Source of the DNA: Cellulomonas sp. APG4
GTDB lineage: Bacteria > Actinomycetota > Actinomycetes > Actinomycetales > Cellulomonadaceae
NCBI RefSeq assembly: GCF_009996735.1
Contig: NZ_JAACYI010000016.1
Location: 1 to 64,000 of the forward strand
Direction of reading: 5' to 3'
DNA length: 64,000 bases
A program made the position numbers and the translations under genes. How positions within the stretch are numbered: position 1 is the first letter of the stretch; each line of letters opens with the position of its first letter. This document shows positions 10,418 to 19,281 of the stretch, one piece after another. The notes beneath the pieces were generated by a model. That model did no database searches and was not told the origin of the DNA. It saw nothing but the letters and a program-made list of their open reading frames with translations.

Positions 10418-10483
10418 CCGGCGGCGTCGTGCGTGGCCGGCTCACCCCCTCGGGCCTCACCGACCCGAGCGAAGGATTCAACG

Positions 10484-13153
10484 ATGAGTCTGACCGACCA
10501 CCGTCGGGCACCGCACCACCGGCAGCCCGGCGCCACACCCGACCACCCCGCCCGCGGGTCCCGCGCGCGGCGCGCCGTGCGGCTCGCCGGGACCGGCACG
10601 GCCATCCTCGCCCTGACCGCGGCCGGGATCACGACCGCGCAGGCCGGCCCGCACCACGGCCCGCCACGGGGACCCGACCACCCGCACGGGATCGACGCGC
10701 CGCAGCTCGAACGCCTCGACCGGGGTCTGGTCGCCGCGAGCACCGACGCAGGTGTGCACCTGTCGTGGCGGCTGCTCGCGCACGAGGCCACGGGCCACTC
10801 GACCACCGGCCTCACGGGCACGGACTTCGCCGTCTACCGGGACGGCGAGCGCCTCGCCACGGTCACCGACAGCACCAACCTGCTCGACCCGGACGGCACC
10901 GCCGACTCGACCTACCGCGTGGTCGCCGTCGTCGACGGCGTCGAGGTGGACCGGGGGGCCGAGGCGACGCCCTGGGACCAGGCGTGGTTCGACATCCCCC
11001 TCACCCGCCCCGCCGACGGCGTCACGCCCGCCGGCGAGGCGTACACCTACAGCGCGAACGACATGAGCGTGGGTGACGTCGACGGCGACGGCGCGCTCGA
11101 GTACGTCGTGAAGTGGGACCCGTCCAACTCCAAGGACGTCTCGCAGAAGGGCTGGACCGGACCCGTCTACGTCGACACCTACGAGGCCGACGGCACCCTT
11201 CTCAACCGCATCGACCTGGGTGTCAACGTCCGCGCCGGTGCGCACTACACGCAGTTCCTCGTCTACGACTTCGACGGGGACGGTCGTGCCGAGACGATGC
11301 TCAAGACGGCGCCCGGCACGCGCAGCACGACCTACCGCGACGGTGAGGCCGTGCGCACCCGGCACGTCACCATGCCGAAGGAGGACCGGCGGGCGGGCTT
11401 CTCGCACGACGACGACTTCCGGCTGAGCGCCGAGGACTACGCCGAGCACCTCGCGGGCGTCTTCGAAGGCTGGCACGAGCACCCCGAGGTTGTTGCCGGG
11501 CGCTGGCCGGCCACGATCGAGGAGGCCCTCGGCCTCGAGCCGCGGTACGACTACCCGCTCTCCGAGGCCGACGCCGCGGCGCTCGTCGACCACTTCATCG
11601 ACGTCTACGCCCCGGCGCGGAGCGGGCGCAACGACCTGCGCACGTTCGAGGGCTTCGTGCTCACCGGACCCGAGTACCTCACGGTCTTCGACGGGCTCAC
11701 CGGCGCCGAGCTCGACACCGTGCGCTACGAGCCCGGACGCCACGACGACGGGCTCATGTGGGGCGACTACGCGATGTCACGCATCGAGCCCGGCAACCGG
11801 GTCGACCGCTTCCTGGCCGGCGTGGCCTATCTCGACGGGACGCACCCGTCGGCGGTCTTCGCACGTGGCTACTACACGCGTTCCACGCTGACGACGTACG
11901 ACTGGGACGGGAAGCACCTGCACAAGCGGTGGCTCGTCGACTCGGGCTGGACGCCGATGGACAACCCGTTCAACGCCTCGCCGCACGGGGTCGACGGGAC
12001 GGACCCCGAGTTCGGCTCCCTCACCACGCAGGGGTTCCACTCGCTCAGCGCGGCCGACGTGGACGCGGACGGTCGCCACGAGATCGTGTACGGCGCCGCG
12101 ACGATCGACGACGACGGCTCGCTCCTGTACTCGTCGACGGCCGAGATGCCCGAGGGCAGCGCGGCGCCCGGTGAGGTGCTGCGCCTGGGCCACGGCGACG
12201 CGATGCACGTCACGGACATCGACCCGGACAGGCCCGGGCTCGAGGTCTTCACCGTGCACGAGGGTGGCGCCTGGGCGCCCTACGGCATGGCGATGCGTGC
12301 AGCGGAGGACGGCGAGGTCCTGTTCGGCACCTACTCCGGGCGCGACACCGGGCGCGGCATGATCGGCGACGTGCTCCCCGGGTCGCGCGGCATCGAGTCG
12401 TGGGCCAGCATGCCCGGCGGCTCGGGCGCGCTGGGTCTGCACAGCCCGACGGGCGAGCTGCTCTCGTCCGAGGTGCCGGGCACCAACCAGTCGATCCGCT
12501 GGGCCGCCGACGGCACGACCCAGCTGGTCAACGGCGCGGCGACCGAGACGGTCGTGACGCCCACGATCGACGACGTCACGCGCGGCACGCTCCTCACCGC
12601 CGAGGGCACGGCGACCAACAACTGGACCAAGGGCAACCCGTCGCTCGTCGCGGACGTGCTGGGTGACTGGCGCGAGGAGCTGCTCGTACGGACGCTCGAC
12701 AGCAGCGCGATCCGCGTGTACGTCTCGACCGAGGTCACGGAGCACAAGCTCACGACACTGCTGCACGACCTCCAGTACCGGGCCGAGGTCGCCCGTCAGC
12801 AGACGGCGTACAACCAGCCGTCCTACCCAGGGTTCTACCTCGCGTCGGACACCGACTGGTCGCAGGTCCCCCTCGTCGACCACTGGGCGCCCGGCAGCGT
12901 CACGGCACTCGCGAAGGTGCTGGGGGAGTACGTCGCGTCGGGGGACGTCAGCGCGCGGCACGGTGCGCGGCTCGCGGCCCACCTGGACCGCGCCCGGAGG
13001 CACGTCGAGGGTGAGCGGGCGCGGCCCGCGGTCCGCGCGCTCGAGGCGTTCGAGCGGGAGCTCTCGCCGCGTGGGCACCGGGACCGGGTGAGCGAGGAGG
13101 CCGCCGCAGTGCTCAGGCACCACTCGGCGACGGTCCGCGCGATGCTCGACTGA
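10484..13153 (+). CDS. Secreted rhamnogalacturonan endolyase (PL11) with C-terminal FIMAH domain
   Basis: 889 residues from the ATG at 10484 (GAAGGA upstream). A basic N-region with SRARRAVRLAG, a hydrophobic core and an AQA|GP cleavage site form a signal peptide, possibly Tat-type. The catalytic region matches polysaccharide lyase family 11 (YesW type): repeated calcium-binding DxDGDG-like loops (GDVDGDGALEYVVKWDPSNS, FDGDGRAETMLKTAPGT), TYDWDGKHLHKRW and NWTKGNPSLVADVLGDWREE. These enzymes cleave the rhamnose-galacturonate backbone of pectin by beta-elimination. The last ~85 residues (about 805-889) are an all-helical FIMAH-type domain often appended to secreted carbohydrate enzymes. Complete and well supported. 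Confidence 0.93.
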   Translation: MSLTDHRRAPHHRQPGATPDHPARGSRARRAVRLAGTGTAILALTAAGITTAQAGPHHGPPRGPDHPHGIDAPQLERLDRGLVAASTDAGVHLSWRLLAHEATGHSTTGLTGTDFAVYRDGERLATVTDSTNLLDPDGTADSTYRVVAVVDGVEVDRGAEATPWDQAWFDIPLTRPADGVTPAGEAYTYSANDMSVGDVDGDGALEYVVKWDPSNSKDVSQKGWTGPVYVDTYEADGTLLNRIDLGVNVRAGAHYTQFLVYDFDGDGRAETMLKTAPGTRSTTYRDGEAVRTRHVTMPKEDRRAGFSHDDDFRLSAEDYAEHLAGVFEGWHEHPEVVAGRWPATIEEALGLEPRYDYPLSEADAAALVDHFIDVYAPARSGRNDLRTFEGFVLTGPEYLTVFDGLTGAELDTVRYEPGRHDDGLMWGDYAMSRIEPGNRVDRFLAGVAYLDGTHPSAVFARGYYTRSTLTTYDWDGKHLHKRWLVDSGWTPMDNPFNASPHGVDGTDPEFGSLTTQGFHSLSAADVDADGRHEIVYGAATIDDDGSLLYSSTAEMPEGSAAPGEVLRLGHGDAMHVTDIDPDRPGLEVFTVHEGGAWAPYGMAMRAAEDGEVLFGTYSGRDTGRGMIGDVLPGSRGIESWASMPGGSGALGLHSPTGELLSSEVPGTNQSIRWAADGTTQLVNGAATETVVTPTIDDVTRGTLLTAEGTATNNWTKGNPSLVADVLGDWREELLVRTLDSSAIRVYVSTEVTEHKLTTLLHDLQYRAEVARQQTAYNQPSYPGFYLASDTDWSQVPLVDHWAPGSVTALAKVLGEYVASGDVSARHGARLAAHLDRARRHVEGERARPAVRALEAFERELSPRGHRDRVSEEAAAVLRHHSATVRAMLD

Positions 13154-13175
13154 ACGCACCCGCCCGCGCGGGTCA

Positions 13176-13230
13176 CCGCCCCGCCCGACCACCACGGCGT
13201 CGTCGTCGTTCCGGTGGTGGGGCGGGGCGG
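13176..13230 (+). terminator. Strong GC hairpin after the lyase gene
   Basis: CCGCCCCGCCC plus ACCACC (13176-13193) pairs with GGTGGTGGGGCGGGGCGG (13213-13230), interrupted by one mismatch, around a loop rich in CGTCGTCGT. It begins 23 bases after the lyase stop. There is no T-tract. It probably separates the lyase from the sugar porter, whose own -10-like TAGCGT is at 13239-13244. Confidence 0.6.
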
Positions 13231-13270
13231 CCTCACCTAGCGTCGGCTCCACCGACGAGGGGGGTGCCCG

Positions 13271-14692
13271 ATGAGCGAGGCCAGCACGGGGTCCGGGAGC
13301 AGCACGGGGACGGCCGAGCGCTACGACACCGGACGAGCGGTGCTGCTCGCCACGGTCGCCGCGCTGGGCGGGTTCCTGTTCGGCTTCGACACGGCCGTCA
13401 TCAACGGCGCCGTCGTCGCGATCCGCGAGAAGTTTGGGATGGGTGCGGGCCTTACGGGCTTCGCCGTCTCGTCGGCACTGCTGGGCTGTGCGCTCGGTGC
13501 GTGGCTCGCGGGGCGCATCGCGGACAAGCAGGGTCGCATCCGCGTCATGCTCATCGCGGCGGTGCTGTTCACCGCGAGCGCGATCGGCTCGGGCCTCGCC
13601 GTCGGGCCGTGGGACCTCATCGCCTGGCGCCTCGTGGGCGGCCTGGGCGTGGGTGCCGCCTCGGTGATCGCACCCGCGTACATCGCGGAGATCTCACCCG
13701 CCTCCATCCGCGGGCGGCTCGGCTCGCTCCAGCAGCTCGCGATCGTCACGGGCATCTTCGTCGCGCTGCTGTCGGACTACGCCCTCGCGACGGCGGCGGG
13801 CGGCGCGGCCGAGCAGCTCTGGCTGGGCCTCGAGGCATGGCGCTGGATGTTCATGACCGAGGCGATCCCCGCGGTCGCCTACGGGGTCATGGCCCTGCAG
13901 ATCCCCGAGTCGCCGCGCTACCTCGTGGCCCAGGGGGAGGAGAAGACCGCGCGTCAGGTGCTCGGCCAGGTCCTCAAGTCCGGGATCGACGAGCGGCTCC
14001 GCGAGATCCGTCGCACGGCGGCCCGGGAGGCGCGCTCGTCGTTCAGCGACCTGCGGGGGCCTGTGCTCGGGCTGCTGCCCATCGTGTGGGTGGGCATCCT
14101 GCTGTCGATGTTCCAGCAGTTCGTGGGCATCAACGTGATCTTCTACTACTCCTCGACGCTGTGGCAGCAGGTCGGCTTCTCGGAGGCGGACTCGCTCCAG
14201 CAGACGGTCATCACCTCGGTCACCAACATCGTGGTGACCGTCGTGGCGATCTCTCTGGTGGACAAGGTCGGTCGGCGTCCCCTCCTGCTCGTCGGCTCGG
14301 CCGGCATGGTCCTGAGCCTCGGTGTGCTCGCGTTCACCTTCGCGTCCGCGCCGATCGTGGACGGCGAGCCCGCGCTCGAGGGTGCAGCCGGGCCCACGGC
14401 GCTGGTCGCCGCGAACCTGTTCGTCGTCTTCTTCGGCGTCTCCTGGGGTCCCGTGGTGTGGGTGCTCCTGGGCGAGATGTTCAACAACCGCATCCGGGCC
14501 AGCGCCCTCGGCCTCGCCGCCGCGGTGCAGTGGCTCAGCAACTTCGCGATCTCGACGACGTTCCCCGCGCTCGCCTCGGTGGGCCTCGGCCTTGCCTACG
14601 GCCTCTACACCGCCTTCGCGCTGCTCTCGTTCCTGTTCGTGCTGAGGTTCGTCAAGGAGACCAAGGGCCGCCAGCTCGAGGACATGGAGTAG
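13271..14692 (+). CDS. Sugar porter, major facilitator superfamily
   Basis: 473 residues with about 12 hydrophobic segments. Family motifs are clear: GGFLFGFDTAVINGA in TM1, GRIADKQGRIRVM in loop 2-3, AEISPASIRGRLGSLQQL after TM4, the PESPRYL motif after TM6, QQFVGINVIFYYS in TM7, DKVGRRPLLLVG in loop 8-9, and a PETKG-like KETKGRQLE at the C-terminus. This is the XylE/GalP/AraE proton symporter class importing a monosaccharide. Its position behind the pectin lyase suggests rhamnose, galacturonate-derived or another plant sugar, but the substrate cannot be read from sequence. Confidence 0.93.
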   Translation: MSEASTGSGSSTGTAERYDTGRAVLLATVAALGGFLFGFDTAVINGAVVAIREKFGMGAGLTGFAVSSALLGCALGAWLAGRIADKQGRIRVMLIAAVLFTASAIGSGLAVGPWDLIAWRLVGGLGVGAASVIAPAYIAEISPASIRGRLGSLQQLAIVTGIFVALLSDYALATAAGGAAEQLWLGLEAWRWMFMTEAIPAVAYGVMALQIPESPRYLVAQGEEKTARQVLGQVLKSGIDERLREIRRTAAREARSSFSDLRGPVLGLLPIVWVGILLSMFQQFVGINVIFYYSSTLWQQVGFSEADSLQQTVITSVTNIVVTVVAISLVDKVGRRPLLLVGSAGMVLSLGVLAFTFASAPIVDGEPALEGAAGPTALVAANLFVVFFGVSWGPVVWVLLGEMFNNRIRASALGLAAAVQWLSNFAISTTFPALASVGLGLAYGLYTAFALLSFLFVLRFVKETKGRQLEDME

Positions 14693-14706
14693 CGCCGGTC
14701 GCAGCC

Positions 14707-15681
14707 TCAGCCGAGCAGCTCGCGGACGGCGCGCTCGGCGCCGGTGCGTGTGCGCCGCCGCCCGATGGTCCTGCCGCGCTCCCACAGGTCGAACAGGCGG
14801 GGGTCGATGTAGGACGCCCGGCACACCGCGGGGGTGTTCCCGAGCTCCTCGGAGACCTCGCGGGCCACCTGGGCCAGCACGCGTCGTCGTCCGCGCTCGG
14901 ACCGCGGGGTGTCGTGGTCCGCGAGGGCCGCCGCCGCGAGCACGGTCGCGTGCCACGTGCGGAAGTCCTTGGGCCGGGCCTCGGGGCCGAGCAGCTCCTT
15001 GACCACGTCGGCGACGTCGGTCGCCGTGACGTCGTGCCACGCGCCGTCGTCGTCCTGCCACGCGAGCAGCTCGGGGTGGTCGTCGTCGCGGTCGCGGAGC
15101 GTGCGGACGAGCGAGCGGATCGCCGGGTCGTCGACGCGGGACTCGCGTTCCTGGCCGGACTTCGCGGGGTAGCGGAACACCACGCCGTCGCGGTCGAGCT
15201 GCACGTGCTCGCGCCGCACGGTCGCCAGGCCGTAGCTGCCGTTGTCGCGCGCGTAGGACTCGCCGCCCGCACGGAAGTAGGCGTCGTCGAGCAGACGGAA
15301 CGCGAGGGCCAGCACCTTGTCCCGGCCCATGCCCGGCTCGGCGAGCCGCTCGGCCACCTTGCGCCTCGCGCGCGGCAGGCGTCGCGCGACCTCGAGCACG
15401 TGCTGGTGCTTGGCGCGGTCGCGGCGGGCACGCCACTGCGGGTGGTAGAGGTACTGGCGGCGGCCGGCGTCGTCCGTGCCCATCGCCTGGATGTGGCCGT
15501 TCTCGTCGCGGCAGATCCACACGTCGGCCCATGCCGGCGGGATCACCAGGTCGGTGCAGCGGGCGACGAGCAGCGGGTCGGCGATCCGCTCACCGTTCTC
15601 GTCGAGGTAGACCCAGCCCTTGCCGGCCCGACGGCGCGTCCAGCCGGGATCGGTCGAGCGCACCCGGCGCAGACGTGGCAT
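14707..15681 (-). CDS. DNA topoisomerase IB (poxvirus type)
   Basis: 324 residues from the ATG at 15681; a GTG at 15687 would add two residues. The N-terminal domain has GWVYLDENGERI and VIPPAWADVWIC, the C-terminal catalytic domain has KDFRTWHATVLAA (catalytic Arg/His region) and the nucleophile Tyr291 in CRASYIDPRLFDLWERG. Type IB enzymes relax supercoils by nicking one strand through a 3'-phosphotyrosine link. Length and motifs are normal for bacterial TopIB. It lies convergently to the sugar porter with only 14 bases between them. Confidence 0.93.
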   Translation of the reverse strand: MPRLRRVRSTDPGWTRRRAGKGWVYLDENGERIADPLLVARCTDLVIPPAWADVWICRDENGHIQAMGTDDAGRRQYLYHPQWRARRDRAKHQHVLEVARRLPRARRKVAERLAEPGMGRDKVLALAFRLLDDAYFRAGGESYARDNGSYGLATVRREHVQLDRDGVVFRYPAKSGQERESRVDDPAIRSLVRTLRDRDDDHPELLAWQDDDGAWHDVTATDVADVVKELLGPEARPKDFRTWHATVLAAAALADHDTPRSERGRRRVLAQVAREVSEELGNTPAVCRASYIDPRLFDLWERGRTIGRRRTRTGAERAVRELLG

Positions 15682-15774
15682 GCGCACAGTGTGCGGTCGC
15701 TCGTGCGGCCCGGCACGCCGAACGCGGTGGCCCGCGGGACCTTGTCCGGCCGGACCGTGCCTGCCCCGTGCGCG

Positions 15775-16650
15775 TCAGTCGTCCGGGAAGCGGACCATGC
15801 CCTCCTGGGCGATCGTCGCGACGAGCGCGCCGTCGCGCCGGTAGACGCGCGCCGCGCCCAGGCCCCGCCCGCCGTGGGCGCTCGGCGCGGACTGGACGTA
15901 GAGCAGCCACTCGTCGACCCGCACGGGCCGGTGCCACCACATGGCGTGGTCGAGGCTCGCGATGGACAGGCCCGGCGAGGCCCAGCTGCGCCCGTGCCGC
16001 CGCAGCACGGGCTCGAGCATCACCTGGTCGCACGCGTACGCGAGGAGCGCCCGGTGCAGCACCTCGTCGTCGGGCAGCGGGCCGTGCGCGCGCATCCAGA
16101 CGAGCTGACGGTCCGTGGGCTCGGTGCCGGGCGACAGGTAGATGGGCTGCCCGACGTGCCGCAGGTCGAACGCGCTCGCCTGGGTCCAGAACGCAGCGAG
16201 GGGGTGGTCGACCCCGGCGAGCACCTCACCCGCGCTCGGCACCGTCTCGGGCTCCGGGACGTCGCTCGGTGGCGTGTCCGCGTGCTCGACCCCGGGCTGC
16301 TCCGTCTGGAAGGAGGTGATCATCGACAGGATCGGCGCGCCGTCCTGCAGCGCGTGGGTGCGGCGCGCCGTGAACGAGCGCCCGTCACGCAGGCGCTCGA
16401 CGGCGAATGTGATGGGCTTGTCCACCGCGCCCGGCCGCAGGAAGTACCCGTGCACGGAGTGCGGGAGGCGGTCGTCGGCGACCGTCCTGGCCGCCGCGAG
16501 CAGCGACTGGGCGAGCACCTGCCCGCCGAACACCCGCCCGCCGGGCTTGCGCAGGCTCGTGCCCGTGAACGTGTCGGGCGCCGCGGCGTCGTCGAGCTCG
16601 AGCACCTCGAGCACGAGCTCGAGCGGGTCGCGGGGCGGGACGTCGGTCAT
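15775..16650 (-). CDS. tesB: Acyl-CoA thioesterase II, TesB family
   Basis: 291 residues forming a double hotdog. Motifs: RVFGGQVLAQSLLAAARTV in the first hotdog, HSVHGYFLRPG, then the second repeat with LLAYACDQVMLEPVL and SLDHAMWWHRP, where the Asp, the Gln in the turn and the Ser/Thr form the TesB active site. It hydrolyses medium/long acyl-CoA to free fatty acid. It starts one base after the stop of the globin gene, so the two form an operon read from the globin side. Confidence 0.93.
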   Translation of the reverse strand: MTDVPPRDPLELVLEVLELDDAAAPDTFTGTSLRKPGGRVFGGQVLAQSLLAAARTVADDRLPHSVHGYFLRPGAVDKPITFAVERLRDGRSFTARRTHALQDGAPILSMITSFQTEQPGVEHADTPPSDVPEPETVPSAGEVLAGVDHPLAAFWTQASAFDLRHVGQPIYLSPGTEPTDRQLVWMRAHGPLPDDEVLHRALLAYACDQVMLEPVLRRHGRSWASPGLSIASLDHAMWWHRPVRVDEWLLYVQSAPSAHGGRGLGAARVYRRDGALVATIAQEGMVRFPDD

Positions 16651-16651
16651 C

Positions 16652-17053
16652 TCACTCCTCGAAGGTGTTGACCATGGCGTGGGCCGCGCGCTCGAGGTAG
16701 TCCCAGAGCGTCGCGTGCTGCAGAGGAGGCAGGTCGAGCGTGTCGAGTGCCGTGCGCATGTGGGCGAGCCACCGGTCCCTCGCGTCGGGGTTGACCTTGT
16801 ACGGGTGGTGGCGCATCCGCAGGCGCGGGTGGCCGCGCTGCTCCGAGTACGTCGTCGGGCCGCCCCAGTACTGCTCGAGGAAGGTCCGCAGGCGCTCGGC
16901 CGCCGGGCCCAGGTCCTCCTCGGGGTACATCGGTCGCAGCACGTCGTCGCGCGCGACCTCGGCGTAGAACGCGTCGACGAGGCGCCGGAACGTCTCGGAG
17001 CCGCCGACCGTCGCGTAGAACGACTCAGGGCTCGCGGGACTCACGCGACTCAT
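16652..17053 (-). CDS. Group II truncated haemoglobin (GlbO type)
   Basis: 133 residues. The 2-on-2 globin pattern is clear: ESFYATVGGSETFRRLVDAFYAEV (helices A-B with Tyr B10), RTFLEQYWGGPTTYSEQRG, the proximal-His region RMRHHPYKVN, and RDRWLAHM with the Trp G8 typical of groups II/III. It binds haem and O2/NO; in actinobacteria the role is oxygen or redox handling. The start is uncertain between adjacent ATGs (17056, 17053) and a GTG at 17044, none with a well-placed Shine-Dalgarno. Confidence 0.9.
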   Translation of the reverse strand: MSRVSPASPESFYATVGGSETFRRLVDAFYAEVARDDVLRPMYPEEDLGPAAERLRTFLEQYWGGPTTYSEQRGHPRLRMRHHPYKVNPDARDRWLAHMRTALDTLDLPPLQHATLWDYLERAAHAMVNTFEE

Positions 17054-17182
17054 CATCCCCCACGCGCCGGGGTGCGTGCGTCGACGGCGTCCTCGCGGGT
17101 GACGCCAGCAGCGCGGTGAGTGACTACTGTGCTGTCCATCGCAGGCGGGGTCCCGCACCCGCCGCACACTGGAGGAGAACCG

Positions 17183-17413
17183 ATGAGCAAGGCCGAAGAG
17201 ATCCTCGCGGCCCTCGGCGGCGAGGCGAACGTCGTCGACCTGGAGCCGTGCATCACCCGCCTGCGGGTCGAGCTCGAGGACCCGGCGCTCGTCGACGAGG
17301 CGGCGCTCAAGGCGACGGGGGCGTTCGGCGTCGTCCGGTCGGGCCGTGTGGTCCAGGTCGTCGTCGGTCCCGAGGCCGACACGCTCGCCTCGGACATCGA
17401 GGACCTGCGCTGA
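17183..17413 (+). CDS. Stand-alone PTS EIIB domain, glucose family
   Basis: 76 residues with GGAGGAGAACCG immediately before the ATG. The phosphorylated cysteine is Cys23 in EPCITRLRVELEDP, followed by AALKATGAFGVVRSG and VQVVVGPEAD, the usual GlcB/NagE-type EIIB fold. EIIB accepts phosphate from EIIA and passes it to sugar bound by EIIC. No EIIC is present; the EIIA gene follows after a hairpin. The separate EIIB-EIIA layout implies EIIC elsewhere in the genome. Confidence 0.9.
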   Translation: MSKAEEILAALGGEANVVDLEPCITRLRVELEDPALVDEAALKATGAFGVVRSGRVVQVVVGPEADTLASDIEDLR

Positions 17414-17414
17414 C

Positions 17415-17465
17415 CTGAGTCGCGCGCGGGCGGCCGCTCCGCCCCGGATGCCGGGCGCGACTCAG
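17415..17465 (+). terminator. 11-bp inverted repeat between EIIB and EIIA genes
   Basis: CTGAGTCGCGC (17415-17425) pairs perfectly with GCGCGACTCAG (17455-17465). The 29-base loop itself contains GGGCGG/CCGCCC. It begins directly after the EIIB stop codon and is followed by a TAGGGT hexamer, so EIIA may have its own promoter. Confidence 0.6.
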
Positions 17466-17541
17466 CCTGCCTAGGGTGGTCGCGCGTCGGGCTGGTGCCT
17501 CGTCCGACGCATCCGGTGCCGCGCGACGGGGAGGGTGATCG

Positions 17542-18027
17542 GTGCCTCGACGTGGTCGGCCCGTGCTCGACGTGGTCGCGCCGATGGCGGGGACCGCCGG
17601 GCCGCTCGCCGATGTCGAGGACCCGGTGTTCGCGGGACGCGTGCTCGGCCCTGGCGTCGCGCTCGCGCCCCTCGAGCCGGAAGAGCCCGAGCGCGTCGTC
17701 GTCGTGGCCCCGTGCGCGGGACGCGTCGTGAGCGCCTACCCGCACGCCGTCGTCGTGCAGGCGGACGACGAGCGCTCGGTCCTCGTGCACGTCGGCACGC
17801 GCACCGCGCCGCTCGTCGACGACGGCTTCGCGCTCGCGGTGCGCGACGGGGAGTGGGTCGCCGCCGGTCACCCCGTGCTCGCCTGGACGCCGGGGCGCGT
17901 GCGGGCCGCCCGGGGCTCGACCCTCACGCCCGTCGTGGCGCTCCAGGCGCGACCCGAGGACGTCGCCGTCGTGGTGGCCGACGGCGACATGGTGGGCGAG
18001 GGTCAGCTGCTGCTGCGCTGGTCCTGA
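17542..18027 (+). CDS. crr: PTS EIIA domain, glucose family (Crr-like)
   Basis: 161 residues, GTG start with GGGGAGGG upstream. The fold reads LDVVAPMAGTAGPLADVEDPVFAGRVLG (N-terminal strand), GRVVSAYPHAVVVQ with His68 and SVLVHVGTRTAPL with His83; the 15-residue spacing equals that between His75 and the phosphorylated His90 of E. coli EIIA-Glc. It receives phosphate from HPr and donates to EIIB, and may regulate other transporters. It ends with a 25-base convergent overlap with the MscS gene. There is no fused EIIC. Confidence 0.88.
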   Translation: MPRRGRPVLDVVAPMAGTAGPLADVEDPVFAGRVLGPGVALAPLEPEEPERVVVVAPCAGRVVSAYPHAVVVQADDERSVLVHVGTRTAPLVDDGFALAVRDGEWVAAGHPVLAWTPGRVRAARGSTLTPVVALQARPEDVAVVVADGDMVGEGQLLLRWS

Positions 18028-19019
18028 CCGCTCGTGGCAGCGGTACCCGTGGCGGACCCGGTGACCTCGCGCTCGACCAGCACCTCGCGGCGCGGGAGCG
18101 CGAGCGGGACGCCCGCGGCCTCGAACCCGCTGCGGATCCGGGCGCGCAGCTCGCGCTGCACCTCCCACTGCGCGGCAGGGGCGGTCTTGACCATCAGGCG
18201 CAGCGTGACCGCCTCGGCCGTGAGGTCCTCGTAGGCCGTGACGGAGGCCTCCTCGAGCAGCAGGTCGCCCAGCCGCTCGTCCGCCGCGAGCTCGTCGACG
18301 GCCCCGCGCAGGAGCGCCGTCGCCTGGTCGACGTCGCTTCCGGGCGGCACGAGCACCTCGATGAACGCCTTGGACCAGCCCTGCGTCATGTTGCCCACGC
18401 GCAGCACCTCGCCGTTGCGCACGTACCAGAGGGTGCCTGACAGGTCGCGCACCTGGGTCACGCGCAGCCCGATCGCCTCGACCGTGCCCGACGCCTCGCC
18501 CAGGTCCACCACGTCGCCGACGCCGTACTGGTCCTCGACGAGCATGAAGAGGCCCGACAGGAAGTCCTTGACGAGCGTCTGCGCGCCGAAGCCGAGCGCG
18601 ACGCCCACCACGCCGGCCGAGGCCAGCACGGGGCCCAGGTCCCAGTCGTTGATGTTGGCGATCGCCGTGATGACGACGATCCCCACCACGAGACCCGCCG
18701 CCGACCGCAGCACCGAGCCCATCGTCTCCGCGCGCTGCACGCGACGTGCGATCGCCAGCGCGTCGGAGCCGCCCACGTCGATGCGCGTGCGCATGAGCAG
18801 ACGCCGTGCGTGGCTGCGCACCTTGGTGCCGCCCTCGACGACCGAGCGCACGGCACGCGAGATCACCCAGCGGGCGATCGCGAGCGCGACGGCGCCGAGG
18901 ACCACCGCGACGAGCGACTGGAGCGGGGCGCCGACGAGCCACTCGAAGGCCTCGCCGGACTTGTCGGCGACGTCGTCGAGGCCCGGGCCGGTGGTGGGTT
19001 CGGGGGACTGCATCCGCAT
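18003..19019 (-). CDS. Small-conductance mechanosensitive channel (MscS family)
   Basis: 338 residues. Three membrane helices: about 33-55 (SLVAVVLGAVALAIARWVI), 100-125 (AAGLVVGIVVITAIA) and the pore helix ~130-165 with GVVGVALGFGAQTLVKDFLSG, the MscS signature. The beta domain contains YGVGDVVDLGEASGTVEAIGLR. It releases solutes during hypo-osmotic shock. A TAGCCT -10 (minus strand, 19031-19026) sits 6 bases before the ATG, suggesting a leaderless mRNA. A second in-frame ATG lies two codons in. Confidence 0.92.
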   Translation of the reverse strand: MRMQSPEPTTGPGLDDVADKSGEAFEWLVGAPLQSLVAVVLGAVALAIARWVISRAVRSVVEGGTKVRSHARRLLMRTRIDVGGSDALAIARRVQRAETMGSVLRSAAGLVVGIVVITAIANINDWDLGPVLASAGVVGVALGFGAQTLVKDFLSGLFMLVEDQYGVGDVVDLGEASGTVEAIGLRVTQVRDLSGTLWYVRNGEVLRVGNMTQGWSKAFIEVLVPPGSDVDQATALLRGAVDELAADERLGDLLLEEASVTAYEDLTAEAVTLRLMVKTAPAAQWEVQRELRARIRSGFEAAGVPLALPRREVLVEREVTGSATGTAATSGQDQRSSS

Positions 19020-19118
19020 CCCGGCAGGCTAGCCGCCGTGCGGCGGGGCGTCAGATCCGTCCGCCACGCGCCACCGGTCGCCATCCGCCCCGTGCCCACC
19101 CGGCCACCCCTCAGCGGG

Positions 19119-19240
19119 TGTGGAGCGATTCCGTGCCCGACACGCCGGTCGACCCGTCGGGAACGCTCCGCACGCGTCGGGAACGCTCCACACGGGCCCG
19201 GGAAGGCTCCACACGGGCCCGGGACGGCTCCGCACGGGCT
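19119..19240 (+). repeat. Tandem ~21-bp repeats with an inverted partial copy upstream of malQ
   Basis: Four head-to-tail copies start at 19158, 19178, 19199 and 19220, with consensus CGGGAACGCTCCACACGGGC. A copy in opposite orientation, GTGTGGAGCGATTCCG, lies at 19119-19134, so the array can fold as a hairpin. The copies differ at one to three bases. No coding frame is convincing here. Function is unknown; it sits in the 274-base gap between the divergent MscS and malQ genes. Confidence 0.75.
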
Positions 19241-19281
19241 CGCGGGGGGGCGTCCGACCAGCCAGGTCGGCGTGCCTCTGG

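Noticed and set aside
19158-19240. CRISPR-like direct repeats
   Set aside because: Copies are contiguous with no spacers, only four units, imperfect, and no cas genes are present.
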